From assembly GCA_902783515.1 (NCBI GenBank), contig CACZRK010000403.1:1-15804 (forward strand): 15,804 bases of DNA, read 5' to 3'. The stretch is from an uncultured Coriobacteriaceae bacterium. GTDB taxonomy: Bacteria; Actinomycetota; Coriobacteriia; Coriobacteriales; UMGS124. The notes beneath the pieces were generated by a model. The model searched no databases, had not been told where the DNA came from, and worked only from the letters and a program-made list of their open reading frames with translations. The position numbers and the translations under genes were made by a program. Shown here one piece after another: positions 7,856 through 14,619 of this stretch. Within the stretch, counting starts at the first letter, position 1. Each line of letters opens with the position of its first letter.

Positions 7856-8135
7856 GCACAGCCCCCTTCATGCTTGTCCTTGGTTGCGTCTCCCCGCTTT
7901 CGTGCTGTATGTACCCGCCCTCATGGCCATGTGGCTTGCGCTCGCGATACCTTGCACGTGCTTACCCAGCACGCATATATGCTTCACATGAACATCTGTT
8001 CGTATTGATATCTCCCTCTTGTGGACGCAGCTTCGGTGCCAACCACTCACGTTCGCGATCTGTTTGGCGTCGATAGGATCTTCCTGAGATCGGCTTGTCA
8101 TATACGGACCGATGTTTTCTGACACCTACATACAC
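7856..8135. other. Intergenic region between the HAD gene and the terminator hairpin
   Basis: No credible gene is seen. The only notable element is an inverted repeat CGTGCT-TACCC-AGCACG at 7957-7973, about 100 bases upstream of the HAD start and so a possible operator for it. Base composition starts to fall toward AT-rich from about 7975 onward. Confidence 0.5.
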
Positions 8136-8173
8136 GAGCCGGCGCAGGACATCATTCTTTCCTGCGCCGGCTC
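8136..8173 (-). terminator. Perfect 14-bp hairpin downstream of the selenoprotein gene
   Basis: The arms 8136-8149 and 8160-8173 (GAGCCGGCGCAGGA and its complement) pair perfectly over 14 bp around a 10-base loop. The hairpin begins about 43 bases after the stop of the minus-strand gene at 8216-8536. GC-rich arms in otherwise AT-rich DNA, and correct placement, argue for a terminator. It lacks a clear T-run on either side. Confidence 0.6.
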
Positions 8174-8215
8174 ATCATCGGGATTACTTGGAGCGGAGTT
8201 CGCGACTACCGCTGG

Positions 8216-8536
8216 TTATATGATGGTCGGCCACCGCGTGCCCTTCACCGTCAGGGTCACCACGCCGAGTACGCCCTTGCGCATGCCAATCTCTATCGTT
8301 GCGTCTCCGAGCGGCATTCGCTCTTGACCCATGAACACATCGCCCATCTCCCCGGTGATGTGGGGTGCCCCATATTCACGGAGCTTTGCTGCATACTGCG
8401 CATCAATGAATCGAACAACCTGTTCGGGCGCCGCACCTCAACACTGAGGCTGGTAGAGCTCGATGATGATGTCGCTCTTTCCCTTCTCTTTCATATACTG
8501 CTTCAGATCATCGCTGTAACTCACTTTTACGGCCAT
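8216..8536 (-). CDS. Putative selenoprotein with a Cys-Sec (CC/Se-type) motif; in-frame TGA at 8440-8438
   Basis: From ATG 8536 (GGAG seven bases upstream) the frame reads 32 residues ending ELYQPQC, then TGA, then 73 more residues to TAA at 8218-8216, with no other interruption. If the TGA is selenocysteine, the product is 106 residues with the motif QCUGAAPE. A Cys-Cys or Cys-Sec pair followed by Gly, a Pro, then strands such as GDVFMGQ, ATIEIGMRKG and LGVVTLTVKG resembles the small HesB-like 'CC/Se motif (seleno)protein' group I recall from family models. That match is by eye. The downstream half keeps good protein-like composition, arguing against decay. A SECIS-like stem-loop follows the TGA. 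Metal or thiol-redox chemistry is inferred from the C-U pair; the role is unknown. The alternative is a pseudogene in which a Cys codon became TGA. Confidence 0.75.
8401..8440 (-). promoter_or_regulatory. Candidate bacterial SECIS element
   Basis: On the minus strand, starting at the TGA (8440-8438), 11 bases separate it from a stem-loop CGAAC-AGGTT-GTTCG (8426-8412). The 5-bp stem is perfect. The loop contains AGGU, as in the E. coli fdhF SECIS apical loop. With the U of UGA counted as 1, the loop guanines fall at 21-22; in fdhF they fall at 22-23. Such an element recruits SelB to insert selenocysteine. The stem is short, so confidence is moderate. Confidence 0.65.
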
Positions 8537-8587
8537 ACCGTGGCTCCAAATTCTCGTACGGTTGTTCGTGCATACGTCATTCTTCAC

Positions 8588-8667
8588 GTTCTATTTGAAC
8601 TATTCCCTATGTTTCTTCTCCATGCGCTGGATCTCATACTTTCTATAATAGAACTAGTGTTCTATTT
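8588..8667. repeat. Repeated GTTCTATTT words and a 20-base palindrome upstream of the selenoprotein
   Basis: AATAGAAC-TAGT-GTTCTATT at 8647-8666 is a perfect 8-bp inverted repeat. GTTCTATTT recurs at 8588-8596 and 8659-8667. All lie 50-130 bases upstream of the selenoprotein start, where an operator and promoter would be. No confident -35/-10 pair was found. Confidence 0.4.
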
Positions 8668-8887
8668 CTATGTATACATCTATATCGTTCGTTATTTCAT
8701 GCTCACTCTATGCTTCGCAATTATATCGCTGGTTCCTGACCCATGAATTGCATCTGCATGATGTTCTTCATCACTAGATTGTTTATCTAGATCAACTCCG
8801 CTCCCTATAGTCAACATTCAGTCGTATATGAATTCTTTTGTAAGATCTTTTGCTGCGGCATCATCACGCATCTCGCCATGTTTTGGC

Positions 8888-8904
8888 TGTGCAGAATCTG
8901 CACA
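8888..8904. repeat. parS-like palindrome 1
   Basis: TGTGCAGAATCTGCACA is a perfect 8-bp dyad around a central A. It is the first and most parA-distal of seven copies. Confidence 0.8.
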
Positions 8905-9135
8905 TGAATTATCTTGGTCAGCCAAACCAATTGAACCATGTTTGATTCAACGATCGATAGCCTCTCTGACTTCACTGCAATGAATATCCTCCAACTATGG
9001 TCTCGACCTATCTCACTGATTTCGATCGCATGGTAAGTCGAATCAGGTTCATTTCACTCAATCGATCGCAAGTATTTCTGATTAGCTTCAACGTCGATAG
9101 TTTCATTCGTGTACTCGATCTTGGAATTGCTATTG

Positions 9136-9152
9136 AGTGCAGACTCTGCACT
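9136..9152. repeat. parS-like palindrome 2
   Basis: AGTGCAGACTCTGCACT is a perfect 8-bp dyad with central C. Its centre lies 248 bases from copy 1. Confidence 0.8.
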
Positions 9153-9315
9153 TTACAAATTGTGGTTCTCGAATAATGACTGTTCAACTTGTACGCGAAA
9201 GAGAATCGACTGTATGTAAGCAAGTCCCATCGATGCAATTATCTTGATACGCAAACCAAATTGTGTCTTCGAGTTCAATATGCAGGGTGCTTTGCTCGAT
9301 TCCACCTATATTGAC

Positions 9316-9332
9316 TGTGCAGATTCTGCACA
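9316..9332. repeat. parS-like palindrome 3
   Basis: TGTGCAGATTCTGCACA is a perfect 8-bp dyad with central T. Its centre lies 180 bases from copy 2. Confidence 0.8.
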
Positions 9333-9482
9333 TCATAGGAGATTTGGAATGCTGCTCCGATACTCTAACGTCAATTTCGCCCACAGCACTATATGCTTGT
9401 TATGACTAGCATCCTGCTACAGTCGCAATTCTTCTAGCGCTGCGCGATGTCTAGAGTATCCATTAGATTGTTACTGTCAGTT

Positions 9483-9511
9483 TCTCTCTGTGCAGACTCT
9501 GCACAGAGAGA
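9483..9511. repeat. parS-like palindrome 4, extended to 14-bp arms
   Basis: The core GTGCAGACTCTGCAC (9490-9504) is extended symmetrically on both sides by alternating C/T and G/A bases. This gives perfect 14-bp arms (9483-9496 and 9498-9511) around a central C, the longest dyad of the set. Confidence 0.82.
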
Positions 9512-9653
9512 TCGTTTAGTGTCCATGACTTTGGTCAATGTCTCGCATGCCAGATCAGGCATCTCATCATATATATGTTGAATGGCCAGATCGCATACGT
9601 TTGTCATGCGACTAAAGTGTATCTGACCAGATCTGACGTACTCGAGTTAGCGA

Positions 9654-9670
9654 TGTGCAGGTTCTGCACT
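9654..9670. repeat. parS-like palindrome 5 (imperfect)
   Basis: TGTGCAGGTTCTGCACT keeps the GTGCAG and CTGCAC arms. One symmetric position is mismatched (G against T) and the outer bases do not pair. Confidence 0.7.
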
Positions 9671-9766
9671 CATCAATACTTTTGTCGCGCGAATATCGTA
9701 TAGCTATAACTGTCGGAAGCAAACGTCGAATCATACCACCCGCTCGTTCGACAAGAGCGAGTACCG

Positions 9767-9783
9767 AGTGCAGACTCTGCACA
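9767..9783. repeat. parS-like palindrome 6
   Basis: AGTGCAGACTCTGCACA has a perfect 15-base core identical to copies 2 and 4. It is the closest spacing in the set, 113 bases from copy 5. Confidence 0.8.
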
Positions 9784-10212
9784 CTAAAGGGATCAATCGA
9801 CTATAGAGCGAACGGAAGACTTAATTGATCTCCAAGAAGTACATTTTTGAACGATAGCGAATCCTCAAGCACGAGTCACACGAAAGAATTCGGTGTCAAT
9901 CTGTCGTAAGACAACCCTGCGATCAACGCTCAAGACCATCGTGGCACTACCAGAACATGTACATTGTCATCACGAGGCTACATTAATAGGGATTATGTGA
10001 TTGACTAGAATAGTTATTAACAATCGGCAAGCGGCCGCAACGCAATCATTTGAAGCTCACTCTTTGCAAATACCATCAGAGAAGAACATTCTCACCGCAA
10101 TGGAAAAATAATTGCTAAAACAAGAAACATCAATCATAGTGCATCAGACCTACTCGACGAAATCTCACGCATATATCAAAGCAATTCGTGGCATACTAAC
10201 CAAAGCAGTGAA

Positions 10213-10229
10213 AGTGCAGAGTCTGCACA
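10213..10229. repeat. parS-like palindrome 7, nearest to parA
   Basis: AGTGCAGAGTCTGCACA has a perfect 15-base core with central G. It lies about 90 bases upstream of the parA start, so binding here could also regulate the parAB promoter. Confidence 0.8.
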
Positions 10230-10269
10230 CCATCTCGTGAGCATATCACGCATCCACACCACACATTCT

Positions 10270-10284
10270 TTCGTATTGCACGAA
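10270..10284. promoter_or_regulatory. Small dyad just upstream of parA, possible autoregulatory site
   Basis: TTCGT-ATTGC-ACGAA is a 5-bp inverted repeat ending 33 bases before the parA ATG. ParA or ribbon-helix-helix proteins commonly repress their own operon at such places. It is unrelated to the GTGCAGA palindromes. Confidence 0.3.
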
Positions 10285-10317
10285 GTATCACGTTCTTAAG
10301 GCAAGAGAGGATCAAAG

Positions 10318-11301
10318 ATGCCAGAGAAGAAGTCAACGGCAAAGAAGAAGATCACATCCTTCTCTCTTAAGAAAGACTACGTGGATGCAATCGATACTCT
10401 CGCCCAGAAGAGTAATCAAACAAGAACAGAAATTGTTGAGTCTTACCTGCAGAATGCAATAAATGATATCAATAATATCAATGGTAAGCCAATGATAATT
10501 ACTGTCATGAGCTTCAAGGGCGGCGTCGCGAAGACCACGAGCGCAGCAAACCTCGCGCTGTGCCTTGGTCGACGCGGGAAGGACGTGCTCATCATCGACC
10601 TCGATGGCCAGGGCTCCATCAGCCAGTACCTGGGCGTGTACGATCCCCGTGCCGAGGAGACCTGCATCGCCGACGTCATGCTCAACAACGCGCGCGGGGA
10701 GCGGCTCGGCATCGCCGATGTTGTGCGCGACACGAAGTTCGAGGGCGTCTCGATCGTGCCGTCGTCCTTCAAGTTCAGCGACGCCGACTCGCGCATGCGC
10801 AGCGAGGTCGCGCCGGGCATCGACTCGCGCCTGCAGCACGCGATCGAGGACCTGATCAGCGTCATGCACTTTGACTACATCATCATCGACTGCCCGCCGT
10901 CGCTCGGCCTGGTCGTCACGAACGCGATCACGGCGCTGGACGCCGGCAACGCGAACTCGCTGATCGTCATCCCCGTTCGTGTCGACGGCTTCGCGATCGC
11001 CGGCCTCAGCAACACGATCAGCACCATCGAGAGCGTCGCGCACGAGCGCAGGACCCCCGTGCGCAAGTGGCGCATCCTGCGCACCATCGCCGAGACGCGC
11101 TCGGTCGCGTACAAGACCGGCCTCAAGATGATCAAGGACCAGTTCCCCTCGGTCGACTTCTTCAACACGTGCATCCCCAAGGCAACGTCGGTCGTCGAGT
11201 CGACGCTGGCGATGGAGCCGCTCGTGGAGTACGACAAGGAGTCGAAGCCTGCCGAGGCGTACGAGAGGTTCGCGGACGAAATCGAGGGGCTCAATGGCTA
11301 G
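10318..11301 (+). CDS. parA: ParA-type partition ATPase with N-terminal ribbon-helix-helix domain
   Basis: The 327-residue protein has two parts. Residues about 12-52 (ITSFSLKKDYVDAIDTLAQ, then TRTEIVESYLQNAIND) look like a ribbon-helix-helix DNA-binding domain after a lysine-rich start. Residues about 58-327 are a ParA/MinD-type ATPase: deviant Walker A KGGVAKTT (67-74), DLDGQGS switch region, and Walker B IIIDCPPS. ParA moves ParB-bound DNA over the nucleoid for plasmid or chromosome segregation. GAGAGG sits 7 bases before the ATG. The ParB start overlaps the stop by 8 bases, so the two are coupled. The first 57 codons are AT-rich like the upstream noncoding DNA, and from about 10500 the gene is GC-rich. 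RHH-type DNA binding here would replace the helix-turn-helix found in larger plasmid ParAs. Confidence 0.92.
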   Translation: MPEKKSTAKKKITSFSLKKDYVDAIDTLAQKSNQTRTEIVESYLQNAINDINNINGKPMIITVMSFKGGVAKTTSAANLALCLGRRGKDVLIIDLDGQGSISQYLGVYDPRAEETCIADVMLNNARGERLGIADVVRDTKFEGVSIVPSSFKFSDADSRMRSEVAPGIDSRLQHAIEDLISVMHFDYIIIDCPPSLGLVVTNAITALDAGNANSLIVIPVRVDGFAIAGLSNTISTIESVAHERRTPVRKWRILRTIAETRSVAYKTGLKMIKDQFPSVDFFNTCIPKATSVVESTLAMEPLVEYDKESKPAEAYERFADEIEGLNG

Positions 11302-12289
11302 GAGCAAACTCGCGAAGGCGCTCGCATCCAACAACGGCGGCGTCGCCAAGTACGTGAACGCGACCGAGCACACCGCGATGGACGAGGAGCAGATCCTCCA
11401 GACGGCGCTCGAGAACAAGACCCTGCAGGACAACGACGGCGCAAACGGCCTCGCGCGCTCCAACGTCAGGCATTCCCTGCTGCGCCAGGCGGGCTTTGAC
11501 TTCGTCGACTGCCGCGAGCTGATCCCGAACGACAAGAACAGCTACGCGATCGACGAGGGCTCCATCGAGAGCCTCGCGGACCTCATCTACGAGAGCAAGG
11601 ACACGACGCCGCTCATCGTGCGCGCGGTGCCCGAGGGCCTGCAGATCATCGACGGCGAGCGGCGCTATCGCGCCCACATGCTGCTGGGGGAGAAGTACGG
11701 CGAGCGCTGGTACATGGTGCCCGCCCGCGTCTTCAACATCGGGACGCTCTCCGATGAGGACGCCGAGTTCATGCTGCATGCCGAGAACGTCGGCCAGCGC
11801 AACATGACCGCAGACGAGCGCGCACGCGGCATCGCGGCCGTCTCGGACAGGATCATCGCCCGCAGACGAACCGACCCCAAGTACCAGGGCCGACCGACCA
11901 AGGAGATCCTGGCGGAGCAGTTCGGCATCTCGCCCCGTCAGGCCGTCATCGAGGTGAACATCGGGCACAACCTCGTCGAGGAGGGCATGCAGCTGCTCGG
12001 GGACGGACGCATCACCAAGGCCGCAGCCGACGCGATCGCCAAGCTTCCCGACGAGGAGCAGCGCGAGATCATCGCGTCGGTCACCAACGGCACGATCGCA
12101 AAGGCCGACGTCGAGAAGGTCGCGAAGCATCAGGATCGCCGGTCCGTCCGCCAGCCGAAGGAGACGGACGACTACCTTAAGTCGGCTCGCCGGGCCCTGA
12201 AGCACGCGGCCGAGATGGGGGAGGACGGCGACCGCACGCTGATCGCGGAGATCCGAAACCTCCTGGACAAGATCGACCCAGATCGCTGA
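11294..12289 (+). CDS. parB: ParB/Spo0J-family partition protein
   Basis: The 331-residue protein has the ParB N-terminal domain with IIDGERRYRA (GERRYRA at 121-127), the arginine motif used by ParB CTPases. The ENVGQRNMTADERARG block (164-179) corresponds to the family's third conserved box. A helix-turn-helix is at about 203-223 (KEILAEQFGISPRQAVIEVNIG). A roughly 75-residue N-terminal extension precedes the conserved core and may contact ParA. The C-terminus is charged and helical, fitting dimerisation. Its ATG lies within the end of parA (ATGGCTAG), a classic coupled operon. It should bind the palindromes upstream of parA (inference). The next gene converges after only 17 bases, with no hairpin terminator between them. 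Confidence 0.92.
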   Translation: MARSKLAKALASNNGGVAKYVNATEHTAMDEEQILQTALENKTLQDNDGANGLARSNVRHSLLRQAGFDFVDCRELIPNDKNSYAIDEGSIESLADLIYESKDTTPLIVRAVPEGLQIIDGERRYRAHMLLGEKYGERWYMVPARVFNIGTLSDEDAEFMLHAENVGQRNMTADERARGIAAVSDRIIARRRTDPKYQGRPTKEILAEQFGISPRQAVIEVNIGHNLVEEGMQLLGDGRITKAAADAIAKLPDEEQREIIASVTNGTIAKADVEKVAKHQDRRSVRQPKETDDYLKSARRALKHAAEMGEDGDRTLIAEIRNLLDKIDPDR

Positions 12290-12306
12290 GATCGCAGATA
12301 GGGGAC

Positions 12307-13968
12307 TCATACGTTCGCACCCACAACGCCAACGCGACTCCGCAGGTCGACGTCATGAGTCCCCTCTTCTCTCACCCAATCAGAGCATTCAGACCAGAAT
12401 TCGGTCGCAAGCCCCCCGCTCGCAGCCTGCCCAGATCGGAAAAGCGACAAGGGCTTTTCAACACAGCAACCCGTGTGCCAAAAATTTGCGTTTCGAGGAG
12501 AAATGGCACCTGTGGCTGGCGCTTGTGGCGCACCTGACGCTCGGGTCGCGGCTTGGTCTGTCGCAGACGCGGCTTCCATCGCGGCAGGCAACTGGCTCTC
12601 GCGCTCACCGGGAGTCGGGGCCGGTGAGCGCGATCCGGCGAGGTCAGGGTCATTCAGCACGCTGCTGACGGTGCGCAGCGAGCAGCCGACGGCCTTCGCG
12701 ACGGCGGCCTGCGTCATGCCGCCGGATTCGTAGAGCTCAATGATCCTGGCGTTGCGCGCCTCGCGGCGCCTGCGGGTCTGGAGTCGGGCGGCGGCGCGAT
12801 CCTCCCGTCGCTTGCTGTCAAAGAAGCGAAGGGCCTCCACCTCGTCGGCGGTGAGCCCGAGCTTCTCGACGACGGTCTGGGCGGAGAGGGGGTAGAAGCC
12901 CCGCTCACCGGCGTGGACGCCGTACTTGATGACGACGTTGTCCACCGTCCGCGCGATCTGGTCGAGATCCTTGTCAGGCAGCGGCGCGACGAAGCGCGCG
13001 TTGAACGCACCGAGGAGCTGGCGCGCGCGAGCCGGCCCGTAGATCTGCGTGGCCGTGTTGTAGAACACGAAGCAGAGGTTGTCACGGGAGCCAACGCAGC
13101 TGAAATGTCGATATTCCTGTAGGTCACGAACCTTGCGCAGGCGAGAGACAAGCACGCGGTCAAAGGTGATGAGCATCCCGCGGGGCGCGCGCCGACCGGA
13201 CGTGCCCCCGGGCGTGGCCGCGGCAGATGCCGTCGAGACGCCCGGGGGGCTGGCGTTCGCGCCGCCCGATGGCGTGGGCAACGGCGCGAGGGATCGATAG
13301 CGGACGAGATCGCGCAGGCTCCAGTAGCCCCCGTCGGAGAAGACGAGCGCGCAGCGCTGACGGGCCGCCGGGTTGTAGGAGCCCGGCACGCGAGCGACGC
13401 GGGCGAGGTCGTAGACGCACCTGTCGACCTCGGCGCCCTCGACGTCATCGATCGCCATCTGGTAGAGCGCCGAGAGATTGCGGGTGACGTCGCCGACGAA
13501 CTTGACGCCGCGCTGGTTGTACCCGCCGCCCGTGACGCGAAACGGCGTCGCGCGGTCAAGCACGTAGTAGGCGTGATACCCGCGCCCCGAGTTCACGAGC
13601 ATGGTCGGGCGGGGGAGGAAGCCGCAGGCAAAGGCCTCGTCCAGGCGGGCGCCGAGCGCCGTGACCGTGTCGGCGAAGTCGTCGCCGTGACAGTCGATGT
13701 CAAGCATGATGGCATTGATCTGACGCGTCTGGTCGACCCGGCGGCGCGTGCCGACGAAGCCGTTGTGCGTCAGGAAGTACGAGGCGTCGTCGGCGAAGGA
13801 GAGCCGATCGCCCTGCCCGGCGCGCACGACGCGCTCCGACCACACGCGCCCGTCCGACCTCGCGAGGATGTAGGACGAGCCGTGGTCGTCGTGCGTTATG
13901 AGGTTGAAGAAGGTGGACGCCTCATCCCATGCGGCATGCGACACCCACGCTGCACCTGCACTCGTCAT
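12307..13968 (-). CDS. Plasmid-type replication protein: archaeo-eukaryotic primase (PrimPol) with C-terminal HTH
   Basis: The 553-residue protein carries AEP primase motifs: catalytic D90/D92 in IMLDIDCHG, SGRGYHAYYVL (H132), and a third-motif region VDRCVYDLARVARVPGSYN (D182, R190, R193). The middle (about 265-380) is a helical region. A low-complexity Pro/Ser/Ala linker occupies 229-262. A helix-turn-helix lies at 408-440 (ARIIELYESGGMTQAAVAKAVGCSLRTVSSVLN). Such proteins prime replication of plasmids and integrated elements; the HTH probably recognises the origin. It converges on parB. The ribosome site before the ATG at 13968 is weak, so a slightly later start (for example GTG about 8 codons in) is possible. 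The tail after about 440 is unlike the rest of the protein. Confidence 0.85.
   Translation of the reverse strand: MTSAGAAWVSHAAWDEASTFFNLITHDDHGSSYILARSDGRVWSERVVRAGQGDRLSFADDASYFLTHNGFVGTRRRVDQTRQINAIMLDIDCHGDDFADTVTALGARLDEAFACGFLPRPTMLVNSGRGYHAYYVLDRATPFRVTGGGYNQRGVKFVGDVTRNLSALYQMAIDDVEGAEVDRCVYDLARVARVPGSYNPAARQRCALVFSDGGYWSLRDLVRYRSLAPLPTPSGGANASPPGVSTASAAATPGGTSGRRAPRGMLITFDRVLVSRLRKVRDLQEYRHFSCVGSRDNLCFVFYNTATQIYGPARARQLLGAFNARFVAPLPDKDLDQIARTVDNVVIKYGVHAGERGFYPLSAQTVVEKLGLTADEVEALRFFDSKRREDRAAARLQTRRRREARNARIIELYESGGMTQAAVAKAVGCSLRTVSSVLNDPDLAGSRSPAPTPGERESQLPAAMEAASATDQAATRASGAPQAPATGAISPRNANFWHTGCCVEKPLSLFRSGQAASGGLATEFWSECSDWVREEGTHDVDLRSRVGVVGANV
12439..12459. repeat. Hairpin inside the replication gene's tail
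   Basis: GAAAAGC (12439-12445) and GCTTTTC (12453-12459) form a 7-bp stem within the codons for the replication protein's unusual C-terminal tail. It stands out as AT-rich in a GC-rich gene and could mark an inserted or converted segment. Confidence 0.35.
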
Positions 13969-14185
13969 CCGCAGATGAGAGCCGCAAACGCATACGCCAA
14001 TGAACTACCTGTGAATTGCGTGCACACAAGGCAGTCAAACACGTCTATGACGAAATCGACCTATAGTCGATAAAAGCTAGACCAATAGGCGATTTGTTAT
14101 GAGTGATTTTAATTTTGGCGAATTATGATTGCGTCTCTCGTACCTCCATCTCAACATCTGTCCTCGCCAGAGCTGAGAAGGAGTA

Positions 14186-14305
14186 CTACGCCGTGGTTGA
14201 TGACCGTCTTGCAGGACGGCCAAGGTGGTAAAATGAAGCAAATGGCGCAAGCGCGAAGGCATACCTGGACAGTAGCTTCGAGCTTGGGATACCACCATGA
14301 CGTAG
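14186..14305 (+). ncRNA. Candidate structured RNA (closed by a 12-position stem) upstream of a terminator
   Basis: CTACGCCGTGGT (14186-14197) pairs with ACCATGACGTAG (14294-14305) with one C-A mismatch and one G-T pair. Inside are the hairpin CCGTC-TTGCAG-GACGG (14204-14219), a stem CC(A)AGGT with ACCTGG (14220-14226 with 14263-14268), and a small AGCT-TCG-AGCT hairpin (14274-14284). An intrinsic terminator follows directly. No known RNA family is recognised. It is transcribed away from rep, so if the rep message starts this far upstream it could act as a counter-transcribed copy-control RNA (inference). A short reading frame through it was rejected. No good promoter was found; TATGAT at 14124-14129 is the best -10. 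Confidence 0.4.
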
Positions 14306-14338
14306 GACCCCGGTTGCAGCCGGGGTCCTTCTTTTTTC
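14304..14338 (+). terminator. Strong rho-independent terminator
   Basis: AGGACCCCGG-TTGCAG-CCGGGGTCCT is a perfect 10-bp GC-rich stem (14304-14313 with 14320-14329) followed by TCTTTTTT. It is the only classical stem-plus-T-run in the window and fixes the direction of the transcript ending here as plus. Confidence 0.88.
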
Positions 14339-14619
14339 TGGCCCTACTTGGCTCGGTATCATACAAGCACCAGAATCGTTTGTCCATTAATAAGCATTAT
14401 CGTTTTTGGGCGATTATATAATAACGTGTGTCTACCTGCGGTTTTGTTGGCAAAATTGTTGGACCAAATACCGCCAATCACTCCCCCTTATACACACATT
14501 TCAGCTGGATCATGACTCGTAACGCTGAGGTCTGAAAAAATGAAAACCACTTGCATGAAATGTGCGGAGTAAATCAGTCCAGTCTTCCTGGATCTGGTGA
14601 CATGGAAATCTGTCAGGCA

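Larger units (their letters stand above)
8537..10317. other. 1.78-kb AT-rich noncoding region upstream of parA (putative centromere/origin region)
   Basis: No open frame here has a ribosome site, a recognisable domain or codon use like the neighbours, so I read it as noncoding. It is clearly AT-richer than the genes on both sides. It carries seven palindromes of one family (listed separately), at centres 8896, 9144, 9324, 9497, 9662, 9775 and 10221, all upstream of parA. Clustered identical palindromes next to parAB are the hallmark of a partition centromere. A replication origin could share the region, but I found no convincing DnaA-box cluster. Several AT-rich palindromes (for example CTAGAT-TGTTT-ATCTAG near 8775) are also present. 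Confidence 0.65.

Noticed and set aside
7868..8125. Minus-strand frame of 85 codons upstream of the HAD gene
   Set aside because: There is no ribosome site, it would read through the 7957-7973 palindrome, and its composition is not protein-like.
8216..8536. Simple pseudogene interpretation of the TGA-containing gene
   Set aside because: Only one stop in 106 codons, directly after Cys, with a SECIS-like loop behind it and an intact ribosome site and terminator. Still possible, but less likely.
8324..8746. Plus-strand frame of 140 codons, hydrophobic in its second half
   Set aside because: It is antisense to the selenoprotein gene, lacks a ribosome site, and its hydrophobic end is simply the translation of AT-rich noncoding DNA.
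9008..9384. Two small minus-strand frames (76 and 66 codons) in the AT-rich region
   Set aside because: They overlap each other and the palindromes, have no ribosome sites, and show random composition.
9789..9800. ATCGACTATAG shared between the parA upstream region and the minus strand upstream of rep (14061-14071)
   Set aside because: An 11-base match between two stretches of this size is about what chance predicts.
8888..10229. CRISPR array
   Set aside because: The repeats are 15-17-base palindromes at irregular spacing (113-446 bases) with no cas genes; they fit partition sites.
10333..12310. Long minus-strand frames (400 and 339 codons) opposite parA and parB
   Set aside because: They are shadows of parA and parB, with Arg/Ala/Asp-rich composition and no domains.
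14270..14290. tRNA-like T-loop sequence (CTTCGAG)
   Set aside because: No acceptor or anticodon arm can be folded around it.
14125..14421. Plus-strand frame of 98 codons over the RNA candidate, and a shorter frame ending in DDRLAGRPRW near 14229
   Set aside because: The first runs straight through the intrinsic terminator. Neither has a ribosome site or recognisable homology, and the base-pairing explanation fits better. The second could be a gene remnant.
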